From Rhizobium johnstonii 3841 (GTDB taxonomy: Bacteria; Pseudomonadota; Alphaproteobacteria; Rhizobiales; Rhizobiaceae): a stretch of DNA of 64,000 nt. Both the position numbers and the translations under genes were made by a program. Shown here one piece after another: positions 7,959-17,121 of this stretch; position 1 is the first letter of the stretch, and each line of letters starts with the position of its first letter. The stretch covers positions 1,307,501 to 1,371,500 of the forward strand of contig NC_008380.1 in assembly GCF_000009265.1 (NCBI RefSeq). The letters are read 5' to 3'. Below the pieces are notes generated by a model. It was not told the DNA's origin, did not search any database, and worked only from the letters and a program-made list of their open reading frames with translations.

Positions 7959-7987
7959 CTTGTTTGCAGCAAAAGCTCGGGCGGCCG

Positions 7988-9493
7988 TCAGGCCGCCCCA
8001 AACGGCACGGCGACGAAGGTCTTGTTGCCGTCGCGTTCGACGAGCAGCAGCACCGACTTGCGGCCGGCCTTGCCGGCATCGGCGATTGCGGTCTTGACGT
8101 CGCGGGCGTTGTGAACCGGTCTGTCATTCACCGAGACGATGACGTCGCCGGACTGGATGCCGGCGGCAGCCGCCGACTTGTCCGGGGCGACCTTGGCGAC
8201 CACAGCGCCGCTGATCGAGCGCGGCAGGTTGAGCTCCTGGCGCACGTCGGGCGTCAGATCGGCAAGGCCGATGCCGAGGCTCGGCTGGCCGGTGCTCTGG
8301 CCTTGGGCGTCTGGGTTTTCGGCCGCCGCCTGCTTCTGGCTTTCCTCATTGGTGCCGACGGTGACGTTGAGATCGATCGTCTTGCCGTCGCGCCAGACGC
8401 TGAGGGATTTTTTGGCGCCCGGCGAAAGGTCGGCGACCAGGCGAGACAGGTCCTTCGGCGTCTTGACGGCCTCGCCGCCGACGGAAGTGACGATGTCGCC
8501 CGGCTTCAGGCCGGCATGGGCGGCCGGCGTATCGGCGGTCACGGCGGCAACCAGCGCGCCGCCTGTCTTGTCGAGGCCGACGGCATCGGCGACGTCCTTG
8601 GTGACCGGCTGGATCTGCACGCCGAGATAGCCGTGATCGATCGAACCGTCCTTCTGCAGCTTGGCGACGATCGCCTTGGCCTCATCGGAAGGAATGGCGA
8701 AACCGACACCGACGCTGCCGCCGTTCGGCGAATAGATGGCGGTGTTGATGCCGACGACATTGCCGCTGCGGTCGACCAGCGGACCGCCGGAATTGCCGTG
8801 GTTGATCGGCGCGTCGATCTGGATGAAATCGTCATAGGGCCCGCTGTGCAGGTCGCGGCCGCGCGCCGAGACGATGCCTGCCGTCACCGTGGTGCCGATG
8901 CCGAAGGGGTTGCCGATCGCCAGAATCTGATCGCCGAGCTTCAGCCTGTCGGAATCGCCCCAGGCAATGGTTTGCAGCGGCTTGCCCGCTTCTATCTTCA
9001 ACACGGCGACATCGGATTTCGGATCGGTGCCGATCAGCTTGGCCGGCAGTTCCGTGCCGTCATCCAGCGTCACCTTGATGTCGACGGCATTGTCGATGAC
9101 ATGGTTGTTGGTGACGATCACCCCGTCAGGGCTGATGATGAAGCCGGAGCCGAGCGCCATTGCCTGCTGCGAAGGCCGACTTTTCGGCGCCTGGCGCGGC
9201 AGCGGGATGCCCTGGTCCTCGAAGAACTGGCGGAACTGCTCGTCCATCGGCGATTCCTGCTCTCCGGCGCTGACATCGGTCGCCTTCATCGTCGTGGTGA
9301 TGGTGACGACGGCAGGCTTGTCGGCATCGACGATGGAGGCGAAGGAGCCGCTCGGCGCGAGAATGCCGCCGGTATCAGAGGGCGCAGCAACGGCATTGGA
9401 TGCGTAAATGGCGAAGGGCAGGCAGGCTGCGCCGGCGATGATGGCGGCCCCGACAAGGGCTGCGGTGCGATGGTTGCGGAGGATGTGTGACAT
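7988..9493 (-). CDS. Do family periplasmic serine protease (DegP/DegQ-like)
   Basis: A 501-residue trypsin-like protease and chaperone of the envelope. The start at 9493 gives a signal peptide: basic N-terminus, hydrophobic stretch at about residues 11-30, cleavage near NAVAA. The catalytic triad is visible as His131 (VTNNHVID), Asp161 (SDVAVLKI) and Ser235 (NHGNSGGPLV). PDZ domains follow at about 288-375 (GYLGVQIQ... HAGLKPGDIV) and 415-500 (AAAGIQSGDVIVSVNDRPV). It degrades or refolds misfolded periplasmic proteins. Complete and of normal length. It stands alone, divergent from the LacI gene across a 550-bp gap. DegP and DegQ cannot be told apart by eye. Confidence 0.93.
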   Translation of the reverse strand: MSHILRNHRTAALVGAAIIAGAACLPFAIYASNAVAAPSDTGGILAPSGSFASIVDADKPAVVTITTTMKATDVSAGEQESPMDEQFRQFFEDQGIPLPRQAPKSRPSQQAMALGSGFIISPDGVIVTNNHVIDNAVDIKVTLDDGTELPAKLIGTDPKSDVAVLKIEAGKPLQTIAWGDSDRLKLGDQILAIGNPFGIGTTVTAGIVSARGRDLHSGPYDDFIQIDAPINHGNSGGPLVDRSGNVVGINTAIYSPNGGSVGVGFAIPSDEAKAIVAKLQKDGSIDHGYLGVQIQPVTKDVADAVGLDKTGGALVAAVTADTPAAHAGLKPGDIVTSVGGEAVKTPKDLSRLVADLSPGAKKSLSVWRDGKTIDLNVTVGTNEESQKQAAAENPDAQGQSTGQPSLGIGLADLTPDVRQELNLPRSISGAVVAKVAPDKSAAAAGIQSGDVIVSVNDRPVHNARDVKTAIADAGKAGRKSVLLLVERDGNKTFVAVPFGAA

Positions 9494-10044
9494 GGTGGTG
9501 ATCCCTTGGGCGATGGTCCCTTGCGAGAGCGTTGGCTTGGATGGCGTCGTGGTTCCATGTCCTGGGACCTGGCGTCGGATGGCGTTTGGCGCCAATTCCT
9601 CCTGGGAACGCGCAGTCGTCGGGGGCGGCGACCGGGGGGAAGAGAAGAATTGGCGCTCGGGATTCATATGATCCCACCAAGCGGATTTACAAATTAAAGT
9701 TTGATCATGTTTATATTGCCGATTTGTAAGATATGACCGGAATTTAATCTTCGCTCACCCAGCGTTTGAGCGTCTCAAAAATTCCGGCCTGATTTTGCTT
9801 CGCTTGGCGTCCTCCGCGATGTTTTCATTCGAAAATAAATGGACTTATTCCCGGAAGGGGTGATCCGTTCGCCGCATGCATCCGTAATTTGCCGACAGAC
9901 GATCTTGTTGCTCTTTCCGGACGTTATATTCCCGGATCCTGTTGCGAATATAAAATGTTAGTAGACTCTAAATTATTTCTTCTTCAGAAAGTAAAAGCCG
10001 CGAATCGAGGGCACGCGAGTCTCGCGGGCGACGTATAAGGGGCG
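9494..10044. other. Long AT-rich divergent promoter region
   Basis: No gene is visible in this 550-bp stretch between the protease and the LacI regulator. It is much more AT-rich than its surroundings, as expected for two divergent promoters. The clearest structure is an inverted repeat of 8-bp arms TTATATTC (9924-9931) and GAATATAA (9946-9953) with a 14-base spacer, about 90 bases ahead of the regulator, a candidate operator. Confidence 0.5.
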
Positions 10045-11082
10045 ATGAGGGCAGCAGTGGAGCGGGGGCGGAAAGCCAGGCGCGGCGCGCAGGTGAAGTT
10101 GAGCGATGTGGCGAAGAAGGTGGGGGTCAGCCCCATCACGATTTCGCGCGCGCTTCGCAATCCCGAAATCGTCTCGGAGGATCTGCGCCAGACCATCCTG
10201 CGCACGGTAGACGAGATGGGGTATATCCCCAATCTTGCCGCCCGGGCGCTGGCCGGCCGCCACAACGGAACTGTCGGCGTCATCACGCCCGCATTGCACC
10301 AGCACGGCTTCGCCGGCCTGATGCTCGGCATCGAGGATCGCTTGCGCGCCACCGAATTCGGCGTGCAGTATTCCAACACGCTCCACCATGCCGACGGCGA
10401 GGCCGGTCAACTGAAATCCTTCCTGATGCAGAAGCCGGCGGGCGTCATCATCGCCGGCGCCGAATCCTATCACGATCTTCTGCCGCTGATCGAAAAAGCC
10501 GCCTGTCCGATCGCCCATATCACCGATCTCAGCCAGGAGCCGGAAAGGCTGGTCGTCGGCCTTGACCATCATGCGGCAGGCGCCGAACCCACCCGCTTCC
10601 TGCTGTCGAGGGGCTATCAGAGGATCGGCTTCATCGGCGGCGGCACGGATGTTCGCTCCCGCCGCCGCAGAGAGGGCTATGAGGCCGCGATGCGCGAAGC
10701 GGGCCGTTTCGATCCCGATCTTGCCATCGGCGCGGATGCGGCGGGCACCACCGGTCTCGGAAGGGAATTGTTGACCCGCCTGTTGGCGCGCGTGCCCGAT
10801 ATCGATGCCGTCTTTGCCCAGAACGACGAACTGGCGCTCGGCGTGCTCATCGAATGCGGCGTGCGCGGCATCCGCGTGCCGGAGAATTTCGGCATCTGCG
10901 GCTTCAACGATCTGGAATTTTCGGCCTTCACCGAGCCTTCGCTGACGACAGTGCACATACCGCGCTACGAAGTCGGCTACCGCGTCGCCGATATGCTGCT
11001 GCGCGCCGTCCGCAGCGAGCCGCCCGGCGAAGAAAAGGTCGATTGCGGCTTCTCCGTCATCCCACGCGGCTCGACGCGCTAG
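10045..11082 (+). CDS. LacI family transcriptional regulator
   Basis: A 345-residue repressor-type regulator. An N-terminal helix-turn-helix (VKLSDVAKKVGVSPITISRAL, about residues 17-37) and the hinge YIPNLAARALAGR are followed by a periplasmic-binding-protein-like effector domain (TVGVITP at about 73 to the end, with GFIGG and FGICGFND). Alone of its kind here: no sugar transporter or catabolic gene is adjacent, so the effector and targets cannot be inferred. The start is uncertain; a GTG at 10057 has a better-spaced GAGGG site. A hairpin terminator follows at 11086. Confidence 0.88.
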   Translation: MRAAVERGRKARRGAQVKLSDVAKKVGVSPITISRALRNPEIVSEDLRQTILRTVDEMGYIPNLAARALAGRHNGTVGVITPALHQHGFAGLMLGIEDRLRATEFGVQYSNTLHHADGEAGQLKSFLMQKPAGVIIAGAESYHDLLPLIEKAACPIAHITDLSQEPERLVVGLDHHAAGAEPTRFLLSRGYQRIGFIGGGTDVRSRRRREGYEAAMREAGRFDPDLAIGADAAGTTGLGRELLTRLLARVPDIDAVFAQNDELALGVLIECGVRGIRVPENFGICGFNDLEFSAFTEPSLTTVHIPRYEVGYRVADMLLRAVRSEPPGEEKVDCGFSVIPRGSTR

Positions 11083-11085
11083 TCT

Positions 11086-11185
11086 AGAGCGGTTCAGTTT
11101 TTCATGGAAACGCAGAACCGCTCTAAGTTTTTGTTTTTACGCAATTCCGTACGGAAAGCCGCTTCACACTTTTCCTGGAATTGCT
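11086..11185. repeat. Terminator hairpin plus GCAATTCC-type repeat
   Basis: AGAGCGGTTC/GAACCGCTCT (11086-11124) followed by a T-rich run (AAGTTTTTGTTTTT) works as a terminator for the LacI gene. It is joined to a second palindrome with GCAATTCC and GGAATTGC ends (11141-11183), the same repeat family as 33979-34138. Confidence 0.7.
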
Positions 11186-11242
11186 CTGGCGCAGCTTGAC
11201 GCGGCAATCTGGTACGATCTGCCAGCTTTGTGTCTGCCGATA

Positions 11243-12172
11243 TCAGCCCAGTGTTCCTGCAAATCGTTCCGGCCACCGCTCACGTTGAAAAACCTCCGTC
11301 AGGAAGTCGATGAACACCCTTGTCTTGGAGGGCAGCAGGGTGCGGTTTGCATAATAGATCGAAATCGGGCCTGCATCGGCATACCATGCCGGGATCAACC
11401 GGATCAGCTCGCCGCTCTCCAGATAGGCAAGAGCATCCGCCTTGGCGATCATCGCGACACCAAGGCCGAGAAATGCTGCGGATCGCATTGCCGCGGGATC
11501 GTTGACGACGATCGTCTCTTTCAAGGCCGCAGGCTGCTCATCTCCGGCAAGATTGCGCATCTGCCGCTGGTGAATTCGACCCGTCCGCATCGAGCGCATG
11601 ACGATACCATCGAGTTCGCGCAGGCCGGACGGATCATCAGGCGGAACCCGATCGCCGATATATCCCGGTGATGCCACGGGGATAATATGAGCAGGCGCCA
11701 ATGGCCTGGCGATGATACCGGGCGACAATTCGAACCCTCCGCCGATCGCAGCATCATAGCCCTCGGCGATCAGATCGACCTGTCTGTTTTCGAACATCCA
11801 TTCCGGCCGGATCATCGGATATCGCCGCATGAACTCCGGCAATAGCGGAAGGATGTAGCCGATGCCGAGTGTCGGGCTCATGCTGAGTTTCAGCACGCCG
11901 GATGGTTCGGACTGTTCGTTCGATGCCTCCGAGATCGCTCCCTGAAGGCTGTCCAGATGGTCACGGATTGAAAGCAGAAAGCGCTCGCCTGCTTCCGTGA
12001 GCGTCAGACTTCGGGTGCTTCGTTGAAACAGCCTGAGCTTCAGGTTGCCTTCAAGGGCTGCGACATTGCGGCTGACCGCCGCCGGCGTCAGGCCGAGCCG
12101 CCGTGCCGCCGAGGAGAAGCTCCCAAGCTCGGCGCTGCGCACGAAGGATTCCAGGTTTGCAAGCGTCTCCAT
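11243..12172 (-). CDS. LysR family transcriptional regulator
   Basis: A 309-residue LysR regulator. Residues 1-60 hold the winged helix (LESFVRSAELGSFSSAARRL, then TPAAVSRNVAALE), and the rest is the substrate-binding domain (GVLKLSMSPTLGIGYILPLL onward). It belongs to the CrgA/DmlR-like group by its TRSLTLTEAGERFL linker. It is divergent from the NADP-binding protein gene at 12284, with about 110 bp between starts, so it probably controls that gene and itself. The inducer is unknown. Confidence 0.9.
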   Translation of the reverse strand: METLANLESFVRSAELGSFSSAARRLGLTPAAVSRNVAALEGNLKLRLFQRSTRSLTLTEAGERFLLSIRDHLDSLQGAISEASNEQSEPSGVLKLSMSPTLGIGYILPLLPEFMRRYPMIRPEWMFENRQVDLIAEGYDAAIGGGFELSPGIIARPLAPAHIIPVASPGYIGDRVPPDDPSGLRELDGIVMRSMRTGRIHQRQMRNLAGDEQPAALKETIVVNDPAAMRSAAFLGLGVAMIAKADALAYLESGELIRLIPAWYADAGPISIYYANRTLLPSKTRVFIDFLTEVFQRERWPERFAGTLG

Positions 12173-12283
12173 GCTACGGCTTTCAATGAATGCTTGAAAT
12201 TGATAACAGGTAATTCCGTCTAATCACAAGGGAATAACGAGGCGATATTCGCTCCATCGAAGCCAAACAATGGAGTTATCGCA

Positions 12284-12883
12284 ATGACCATCGGTATCAT
12301 TGGCGCCGGCAATATCGGCTCCGCCTTCGCCCGAGCCCTTGCCCGCAACGGCATCGCTGCCACGATCTCAAACAGTCGCGGCCCTGACACATTGCAGGAA
12401 CTGACCGAGGAGCTATCCCCGCACATCACCGCCGGGACGATCGAAGAGGCGGCGAAAGCCGACCTCGTCCTTGTCGCCGTGCCCTGGTCGAAGCTTCCCA
12501 AGGCATTGGCGGGCCTTCCCGATTGGGCGGGCCGCATCGTGATTGACGCCAACAACCCCATCGAAGCACCGCTGTTCAAACCGGCCGAGCTGAATGGCCG
12601 CCTGTCGACGGAAGTCTTCGCCAGCCTGGTGCCTGGTGCTCGCGTCGTGAAGGCATTCAACCATCTCCTGGCGAATCTGGTTTCAGCCGATCCCCGCGCC
12701 GAGGGCGGTAGCCGCGTGCTCTTCTATTCCGGCGACGATGCCCAATCGAAGGCCGAGGTGGGGGCGCTGATCTCCAGACTGGGCTTTGCCGGCATCGATC
12801 TCGGGCCGATTTCGATCGGCGGCAAGCTCGCGCAATTCCCCGGCGGGCCGTTGCCCGTCCTCAATCTCGTCAAATTCGCATGA
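12284..12883 (+). CDS. NADP-binding reductase, F420-reductase-like
   Basis: A 199-residue protein with an N-terminal Rossmann motif GIIGAGNIGSAFARAL (residues 4-19) and the NSRGP loop after the second strand that favours NADP(H). The VLVAVPW and VIDANNP segments match the NADPH-dependent F420 reductase-like family. Rhizobia are not known to make F420, so the partner is probably another electron acceptor or small carbonyl substrate. It is controlled in all likelihood by the divergent LysR gene. Complete. Confidence 0.8.
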   Translation: MTIGIIGAGNIGSAFARALARNGIAATISNSRGPDTLQELTEELSPHITAGTIEEAAKADLVLVAVPWSKLPKALAGLPDWAGRIVIDANNPIEAPLFKPAELNGRLSTEVFASLVPGARVVKAFNHLLANLVSADPRAEGGSRVLFYSGDDAQSKAEVGALISRLGFAGIDLGPISIGGKLAQFPGGPLPVLNLVKFA

Positions 12884-12888
12884 ACAGC

Positions 12889-12914
12889 GATCGGCCGGAT
12901 CAATCCGGCCGATC
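12889..12914. terminator. Inverted repeat after the reductase gene
   Basis: Perfect 12-bp arms GATCGGCCGGAT/ATCCGGCCGATC with a 2-base spacer, 6 bases after the stop codon. It makes a very stable stem but has no T-run, so it may be a transcript-end stabiliser and not a classical terminator. Confidence 0.6.
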
Positions 12915-12980
12915 TGCTCGAACTAGGCACAGCCCAGATTATTCCCTATACCGAGGGAATGATGATCACTGTGCTGAAAA

Positions 12981-13901
12981 ATGGATAGTACGGGACTGTC
13001 TCTCGACAGAATGCGCACCTTTGTCCGCGTCGCCGAACGCGGCAACCTGTCGATGGTCGCAAGAGAGCTGGGTATCGGTCAATCCACTGTGACACGGCAC
13101 CTCAACGAACTTGAGGAGGCTGTCGGCGTACCGCTTCTCACCCGAACCACGCGACGCGTCACCCTGACCGACGAGGGTAGCCGCTATTATACCAACTGCC
13201 TGCAGATATTACGGCTGGTCGAACAGGCTGCTGAAGAAGCAAGAGATGCCCGGCAGGCCCCCGCGGGCGCTGTTCGGCTTTCGTGTACGGCAGCGCTCGG
13301 CGTGATGCACATCACGCGCCTGATCTTCGATTTCCAGGACAAGCATCCGGACATCCGGGTCGATCTCAACCTGACGGACGAGCGTATCGACCTGGTTCGC
13401 GAAGGCGTCGACTTGGCACTCCGTCTCGGGCCTCTCGCCGACAGCGCGATGAAACTTCATGCGCTCGGCGAAAGCCATCGGCTGCTGGTGGGCGCACCGA
13501 CCTATTTGTCCGTCCACGGCCGGCCGGAGCGCCCAGCCGATCTGTCACGCTACGAAACCGTCGTGATGTCCAATGTGGCCGGCAGCGATCAGCTCGTTCT
13601 TACCTCTCCCGATGGCACAAGCCTGATGATCCCCGTCAGCGGCAAGTTGCGCGTCGATCACGGGCTTGCGGCGCGCGAAGCCTTTGCCGCCGGACGCGGC
13701 ATTGGTCCCGCACACCTCTGGCTGGTCCACGATCTTCTGGACGACGGCCAGCTCGAGGTCGTGCTTGGCGACTATCGTCCTTTATCGGTTCCTGTGAGCT
13801 TGCTGATCGTTCCAGAGCGTGCCGCCATTGCCCGCGTTCGGCTTCTCGTCGACTTTCTTGTCGCCGAGGTTTCCAGATTACCGGGAATCCGGCCCTCCTA
13901 A
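12981..13901 (+). CDS. LysR family transcriptional regulator
   Basis: A 306-residue LysR regulator: winged helix at about residues 8-65 (MRTFVRVAERGNLSMVAREL, then GQSTVTRHLNELEEAVGVPL) and effector domain from about 92 (AVRLSCTAALGVMHITRLIF). It belongs to the same CrgA-like subgroup as its neighbour at 11243. Its stop codon abuts the stop of the convergent NmrA-like gene with no spacer, so the two transcripts must overlap. Which enzyme it controls is unclear: the reductase ahead or the NmrA-like gene behind. Confidence 0.88.
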   Translation: MDSTGLSLDRMRTFVRVAERGNLSMVARELGIGQSTVTRHLNELEEAVGVPLLTRTTRRVTLTDEGSRYYTNCLQILRLVEQAAEEARDARQAPAGAVRLSCTAALGVMHITRLIFDFQDKHPDIRVDLNLTDERIDLVREGVDLALRLGPLADSAMKLHALGESHRLLVGAPTYLSVHGRPERPADLSRYETVVMSNVAGSDQLVLTSPDGTSLMIPVSGKLRVDHGLAAREAFAAGRGIGPAHLWLVHDLLDDGQLEVVLGDYRPLSVPVSLLIVPERAAIARVRLLVDFLVAEVSRLPGIRPS

Positions 13902-14855
13902 TTAGAGACCGAAAGACCGCTTATCGCCACGCCACCCCGTCTTCCGCAGATACTGCTCCCAGTTGAGCGTGTCGGGGTTCAGGCGACGGCTCCATTCGAG
14001 GTCGTGCTCCTTGCCGAAATAGCCATATTCGACAGCATATTCGACCATCCCGAGAAGCTCTCGAACGAGAAGTTCGTTGGCGGCAAATTCTGGAAAATAG
14101 TGCAGCAGGCCATCCCGGGTGAACGCGTTTCGATACTCGGCCTTGCGGCCGGTCACGCGCTGAAAGGTTTCGATCATCTCGCGCGGAGAAATGATGTCGC
14201 CAAGCACCGGCAGTGTTTTTCCGTTGTAACGCGCGGGGTTTGAGAAAATTTCAAGCACGACCGGCCCGGTCGCCGTCAGCGGATCGACAAAAGGCGCTCG
14301 GAAATCTTCAGGAAGATAGACCGGCAGGAGCAGCGTATCGCCCTCCATGCGCGGCACATAATATTCGAGCAGATTCGTGTAGAAGAATGCCAGCATGACG
14401 AAGGAATGAGAGATCGGCAGGCCGCGAATATAGTCGGCAACGCGCGCTTTGTCGGTAAAATGCGGCGCATACTGCGCCCCATTGGTGATCTCGTCGACAT
14501 TCTCAAGCGTGCTGAAAACTAGATGGCCGACGCCAGCCTCAACGGCGGCATCCGCCAGTTGCCGGCCGAGAGGGGTCTCGATTGTCTCCGGCGGGGCGAT
14601 CGGCGGCGTCATCAGAAATGCACCGTCCGCGCCTTTGAATGCTGCGACGAGATCTTTCTGAAGGCCAAGTTCGAGAGGGACGGTTACGATTTCAGCGCCA
14701 CGTTTCTCCAGATGCAAAGCTTCAGGCGAATCCTTTTTCCGGGTGAAAGCTCGCACCCGGAAACGTTGGCTCTCAAGGAGTGCCGCGGCGACGCTGCGCC
14801 CCTGTTTGCTCGTTGCACCGGCAATCGCGATCAGTGGCTTTTCATGTGCAGACAT
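13902..14855 (-). CDS. NmrA-like NAD(P)-binding protein
   Basis: A 317-residue atypical short-chain dehydrogenase of the NmrA/HSCARG type. The N-terminal IAIAGATSKQGRSVAAALL carries the GATxxxG nucleotide motif; RAFTRKKDSPEA is the NADP-favouring loop; FKGADGAFLMTPP and HLVFSTLENV are family segments. Such proteins act as NADP(H) redox sensors or reduce quinones and other small substrates. The start at 14855 fits the motif position. It is convergent with the LysR gene, sharing no spacer, and complete. Confidence 0.82.
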   Translation of the reverse strand: MSAHEKPLIAIAGATSKQGRSVAAALLESQRFRVRAFTRKKDSPEALHLEKRGAEIVTVPLELGLQKDLVAAFKGADGAFLMTPPIAPPETIETPLGRQLADAAVEAGVGHLVFSTLENVDEITNGAQYAPHFTDKARVADYIRGLPISHSFVMLAFFYTNLLEYYVPRMEGDTLLLPVYLPEDFRAPFVDPLTATGPVVLEIFSNPARYNGKTLPVLGDIISPREMIETFQRVTGRKAEYRNAFTRDGLLHYFPEFAANELLVRELLGMVEYAVEYGYFGKEHDLEWSRRLNPDTLNWEQYLRKTGWRGDKRSFGL

Positions 14856-15151
14856 AGAGCTTTAAACCTTTCCCTGTCATTGACGCCGACTGCGGTGCCA
14901 GGCGTCATTTTGCGGAGAGGACGGTCGGCCTGTGCCGAGAGCCCACCTCAATGGCGGGCACCTTATCGCAACAGGTTCTATGGCTATAGATATCTGAAAT
15001 ACATAACATAATGCCATTTTATGGATAAATGGCGCCGGCCAGCGCGGATACAAATCGGTTCGCCATCCCGATCAGAACGTCGAAACCGGCGCCGGGATGA
15101 CCGCAAGCGCCGGAACCGATCCACGGACTCCGGCGCTGTTTCGCCGAGCAA

Positions 15152-16126
15152 TCAGGGTATCAACAGAATACTGCCCGCCGAGCGTCCGGACTCCATCTCT
15201 TCGTGCGCCTTGGCAACATCGGCCAAACGGTATTCGGCACCGATCTGCGAAACGATCCCTGTTTCCATCGCGCCGACGGCAGCCAGAGCAGCCTCGCGAT
15301 ACTGTCCGATGTCAGCGCACCAGGCCATGATGCTCGGATGGCAGAGCGCCTTGCCTGGGCGAAGTTCCTCGACGGGCACCGGTGGAATAGCACCGGCGGC
15401 CTGACCGATGGTAACAGCCATGCCGAATGGGCGGACAGAGCGTATGCTCTTGAGAAGCGTGTCGCCGCCGATCCCGTCATAGGCGACGTCGACACCAAGC
15501 CCGTTCGTCAGCCGCTTCACGTCTGCGACGATATCGGCCCCTCGTCCAACGATAAGGTGATCGGCTCCATAAGATGCGGCGAGTTCTGCCTTTTCGGCGG
15601 AGCCGACTGTCCCGATCACGGTAGCATCGAGCGATCTGGCCCAACGAACGAGGATGCTCCCAAGCCCGCCCGCGGCCGCATGAATCAGAACCTGAGTTCC
15701 TGCACGCACATTATAGGTCTTCTTCAACAGCATGTAGGCGGTCATGCCTTTGAGCAGCGAACTCGCTGCCGTTTTCGCCGAAACGGCATCTGGAAGCTTG
15801 ATCGCCCTTTCGGCGGCAATGTTCCTGGTGGAGCGATAGGCACCCACCGGAGGCCCTCCATAGGCAACGCGGTCACCCTTTTGGAACAGGGAGACGCCGG
15901 GACCGACATCCTCGACGATGCCCGCCGCCTCGGCGCCGATCACCGCGGGGTAGGAGGGCATGGGGTAGATGCCCTTGCGGTGATAGACGTCGAGAAAGTT
16001 GGTTCCGATTGCCTGATGACGGATTTTTAGCTCGCCATTGCCGGGAGCTTCTGAAGGGTGATGCTCCTCGACATGGAACTGGGTGACGTCACCGGGGGCA
16101 TTCAGCCATATGATTTGGTCGGTCAT
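15152..16126 (-). CDS. Quinone oxidoreductase (zeta-crystallin type)
   Basis: A 324-residue NADPH:quinone reductase of the medium-chain dehydrogenase family without the zinc site. Features: the substrate-domain pattern GTNFLDVYHRKGIYP, VIGAEAAGIVEDVGPGV, then the cofactor motif LIHAAAGGLGSILVRWAR and VDVAYDGIGGDTLL. It carries out one-electron or two-electron reduction of quinones. The divergent LysR gene starts only about 70 bp away and is its likely regulator. Complete. Confidence 0.9.
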   Translation of the reverse strand: MTDQIIWLNAPGDVTQFHVEEHHPSEAPGNGELKIRHQAIGTNFLDVYHRKGIYPMPSYPAVIGAEAAGIVEDVGPGVSLFQKGDRVAYGGPPVGAYRSTRNIAAERAIKLPDAVSAKTAASSLLKGMTAYMLLKKTYNVRAGTQVLIHAAAGGLGSILVRWARSLDATVIGTVGSAEKAELAASYGADHLIVGRGADIVADVKRLTNGLGVDVAYDGIGGDTLLKSIRSVRPFGMAVTIGQAAGAIPPVPVEELRPGKALCHPSIMAWCADIGQYREAALAAVGAMETGIVSQIGAEYRLADVAKAHEEMESGRSAGSILLIP

Positions 16127-16195
16127 CTCTCATACTCCTTCATGGGCACAAACTAATCGATGGCCTAATGTGTGAAAATTCCCTATTGCTTCACA

Positions 16196-17062
16196 ATGAT
16201 TGGGAGAGAATTCACAAAAATCGACTGGGACGACCTTCGGCATTTCCTGGCGCTCGCGCAGTCGGGAACGTTGCTTGGTGCCGCAAAGCAGCTCGGCGTC
16301 GAACACGCGACGATCAGCCGGCGCGTCTCGTCGCTTGAAACCAGCCTGGGTCGCAAACTCGTAGACCGCCGCGGACGACGCATCATGTTGACCTCCGACG
16401 GGGAGCAGGTTGCCAGGCACGCTGCTCTTGTGGCGGCGCAGACTGCGGCAATCGAGCAGCTTGGCCGCAGCAGCGCCACGGAATTGCGCGGCCATGTGAG
16501 GATCAGCGCGCCACCCGCTCTCTCAAGCGTGCTGCTGGCAAAGCCGATCGCAGCCCTCAGGCGAGACCATCCGGGTGTTGAGATCACGCTTGTCGGAGAA
16601 AAGCGCCTCGCGTCGCTGAACAGACGAGAGGCGGATATCGCCGTGCGAATGTCGCGTCCCGAAGACGGCGATTACGCCATCGTCAAGCTCGGCGAAACAA
16701 GCTTCCATCTCTACGCGTCGAAGACCTATCTCGAGACGGTTTCCCCGTCGGAGTGGACCTTCATCGGTTACGACGAAACCATGAACGCCTCGCCGCAGCA
16801 ACTGCGGTTGACCGAACTGGCGGCCGGCCGGCCGATCGCCGTGCGGTCGTCCGTTCTGGAATTTCAGGCCGCAACCGCAAGCCTTGGCGCCGGTGTCGTC
16901 ATGCTCCCCGATTTCGCCGTCCTGGAGTCCAGCGGTCTCCAGCGCATTGCGACCGAACAGGCTTTGACAAGAGAGGTTTGGCTGGTTGTCCATTCTGACA
17001 TCAAAGACGTCCCCTCCGTCCGCGTCGTCGTCGATGCGCTGAAAAACGCTCTCGGGAAGTAG
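16196..17062 (+). CDS. LysR family transcriptional regulator
   Basis: A 288-residue LysR regulator: IDWDDLRHFLALAQSGTLLG opens the winged helix, HATISRRVSSLETSLGRKL is the recognition part, and the effector domain starts near GHVRISAPPALSSVLL. I placed the start at the ATG at 16196; a GTG at 16172 is possible, and neither has a strong ribosome binding site. The divergent start of the quinone oxidoreductase gene lies about 70 bp away, the common arrangement for a LysR gene and its target. Confidence 0.88.
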   Translation: MIGREFTKIDWDDLRHFLALAQSGTLLGAAKQLGVEHATISRRVSSLETSLGRKLVDRRGRRIMLTSDGEQVARHAALVAAQTAAIEQLGRSSATELRGHVRISAPPALSSVLLAKPIAALRRDHPGVEITLVGEKRLASLNRREADIAVRMSRPEDGDYAIVKLGETSFHLYASKTYLETVSPSEWTFIGYDETMNASPQQLRLTELAAGRPIAVRSSVLEFQAATASLGAGVVMLPDFAVLESSGLQRIATEQALTREVWLVVHSDIKDVPSVRVVVDALKNALGK

Positions 17063-17121
17063 TCCGCTCAATTGGCTTGAGCACCACCCGGGCGGCTGGT
17101 CGTCGAGCGAGTTTTTCGTTG

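Noticed and set aside
7883..9490. Long open frame of 535 codons on the plus strand
   Set aside because: It is antisense to the well-supported Do-type protease, has no family match and arises from the GC-rich codon pattern.
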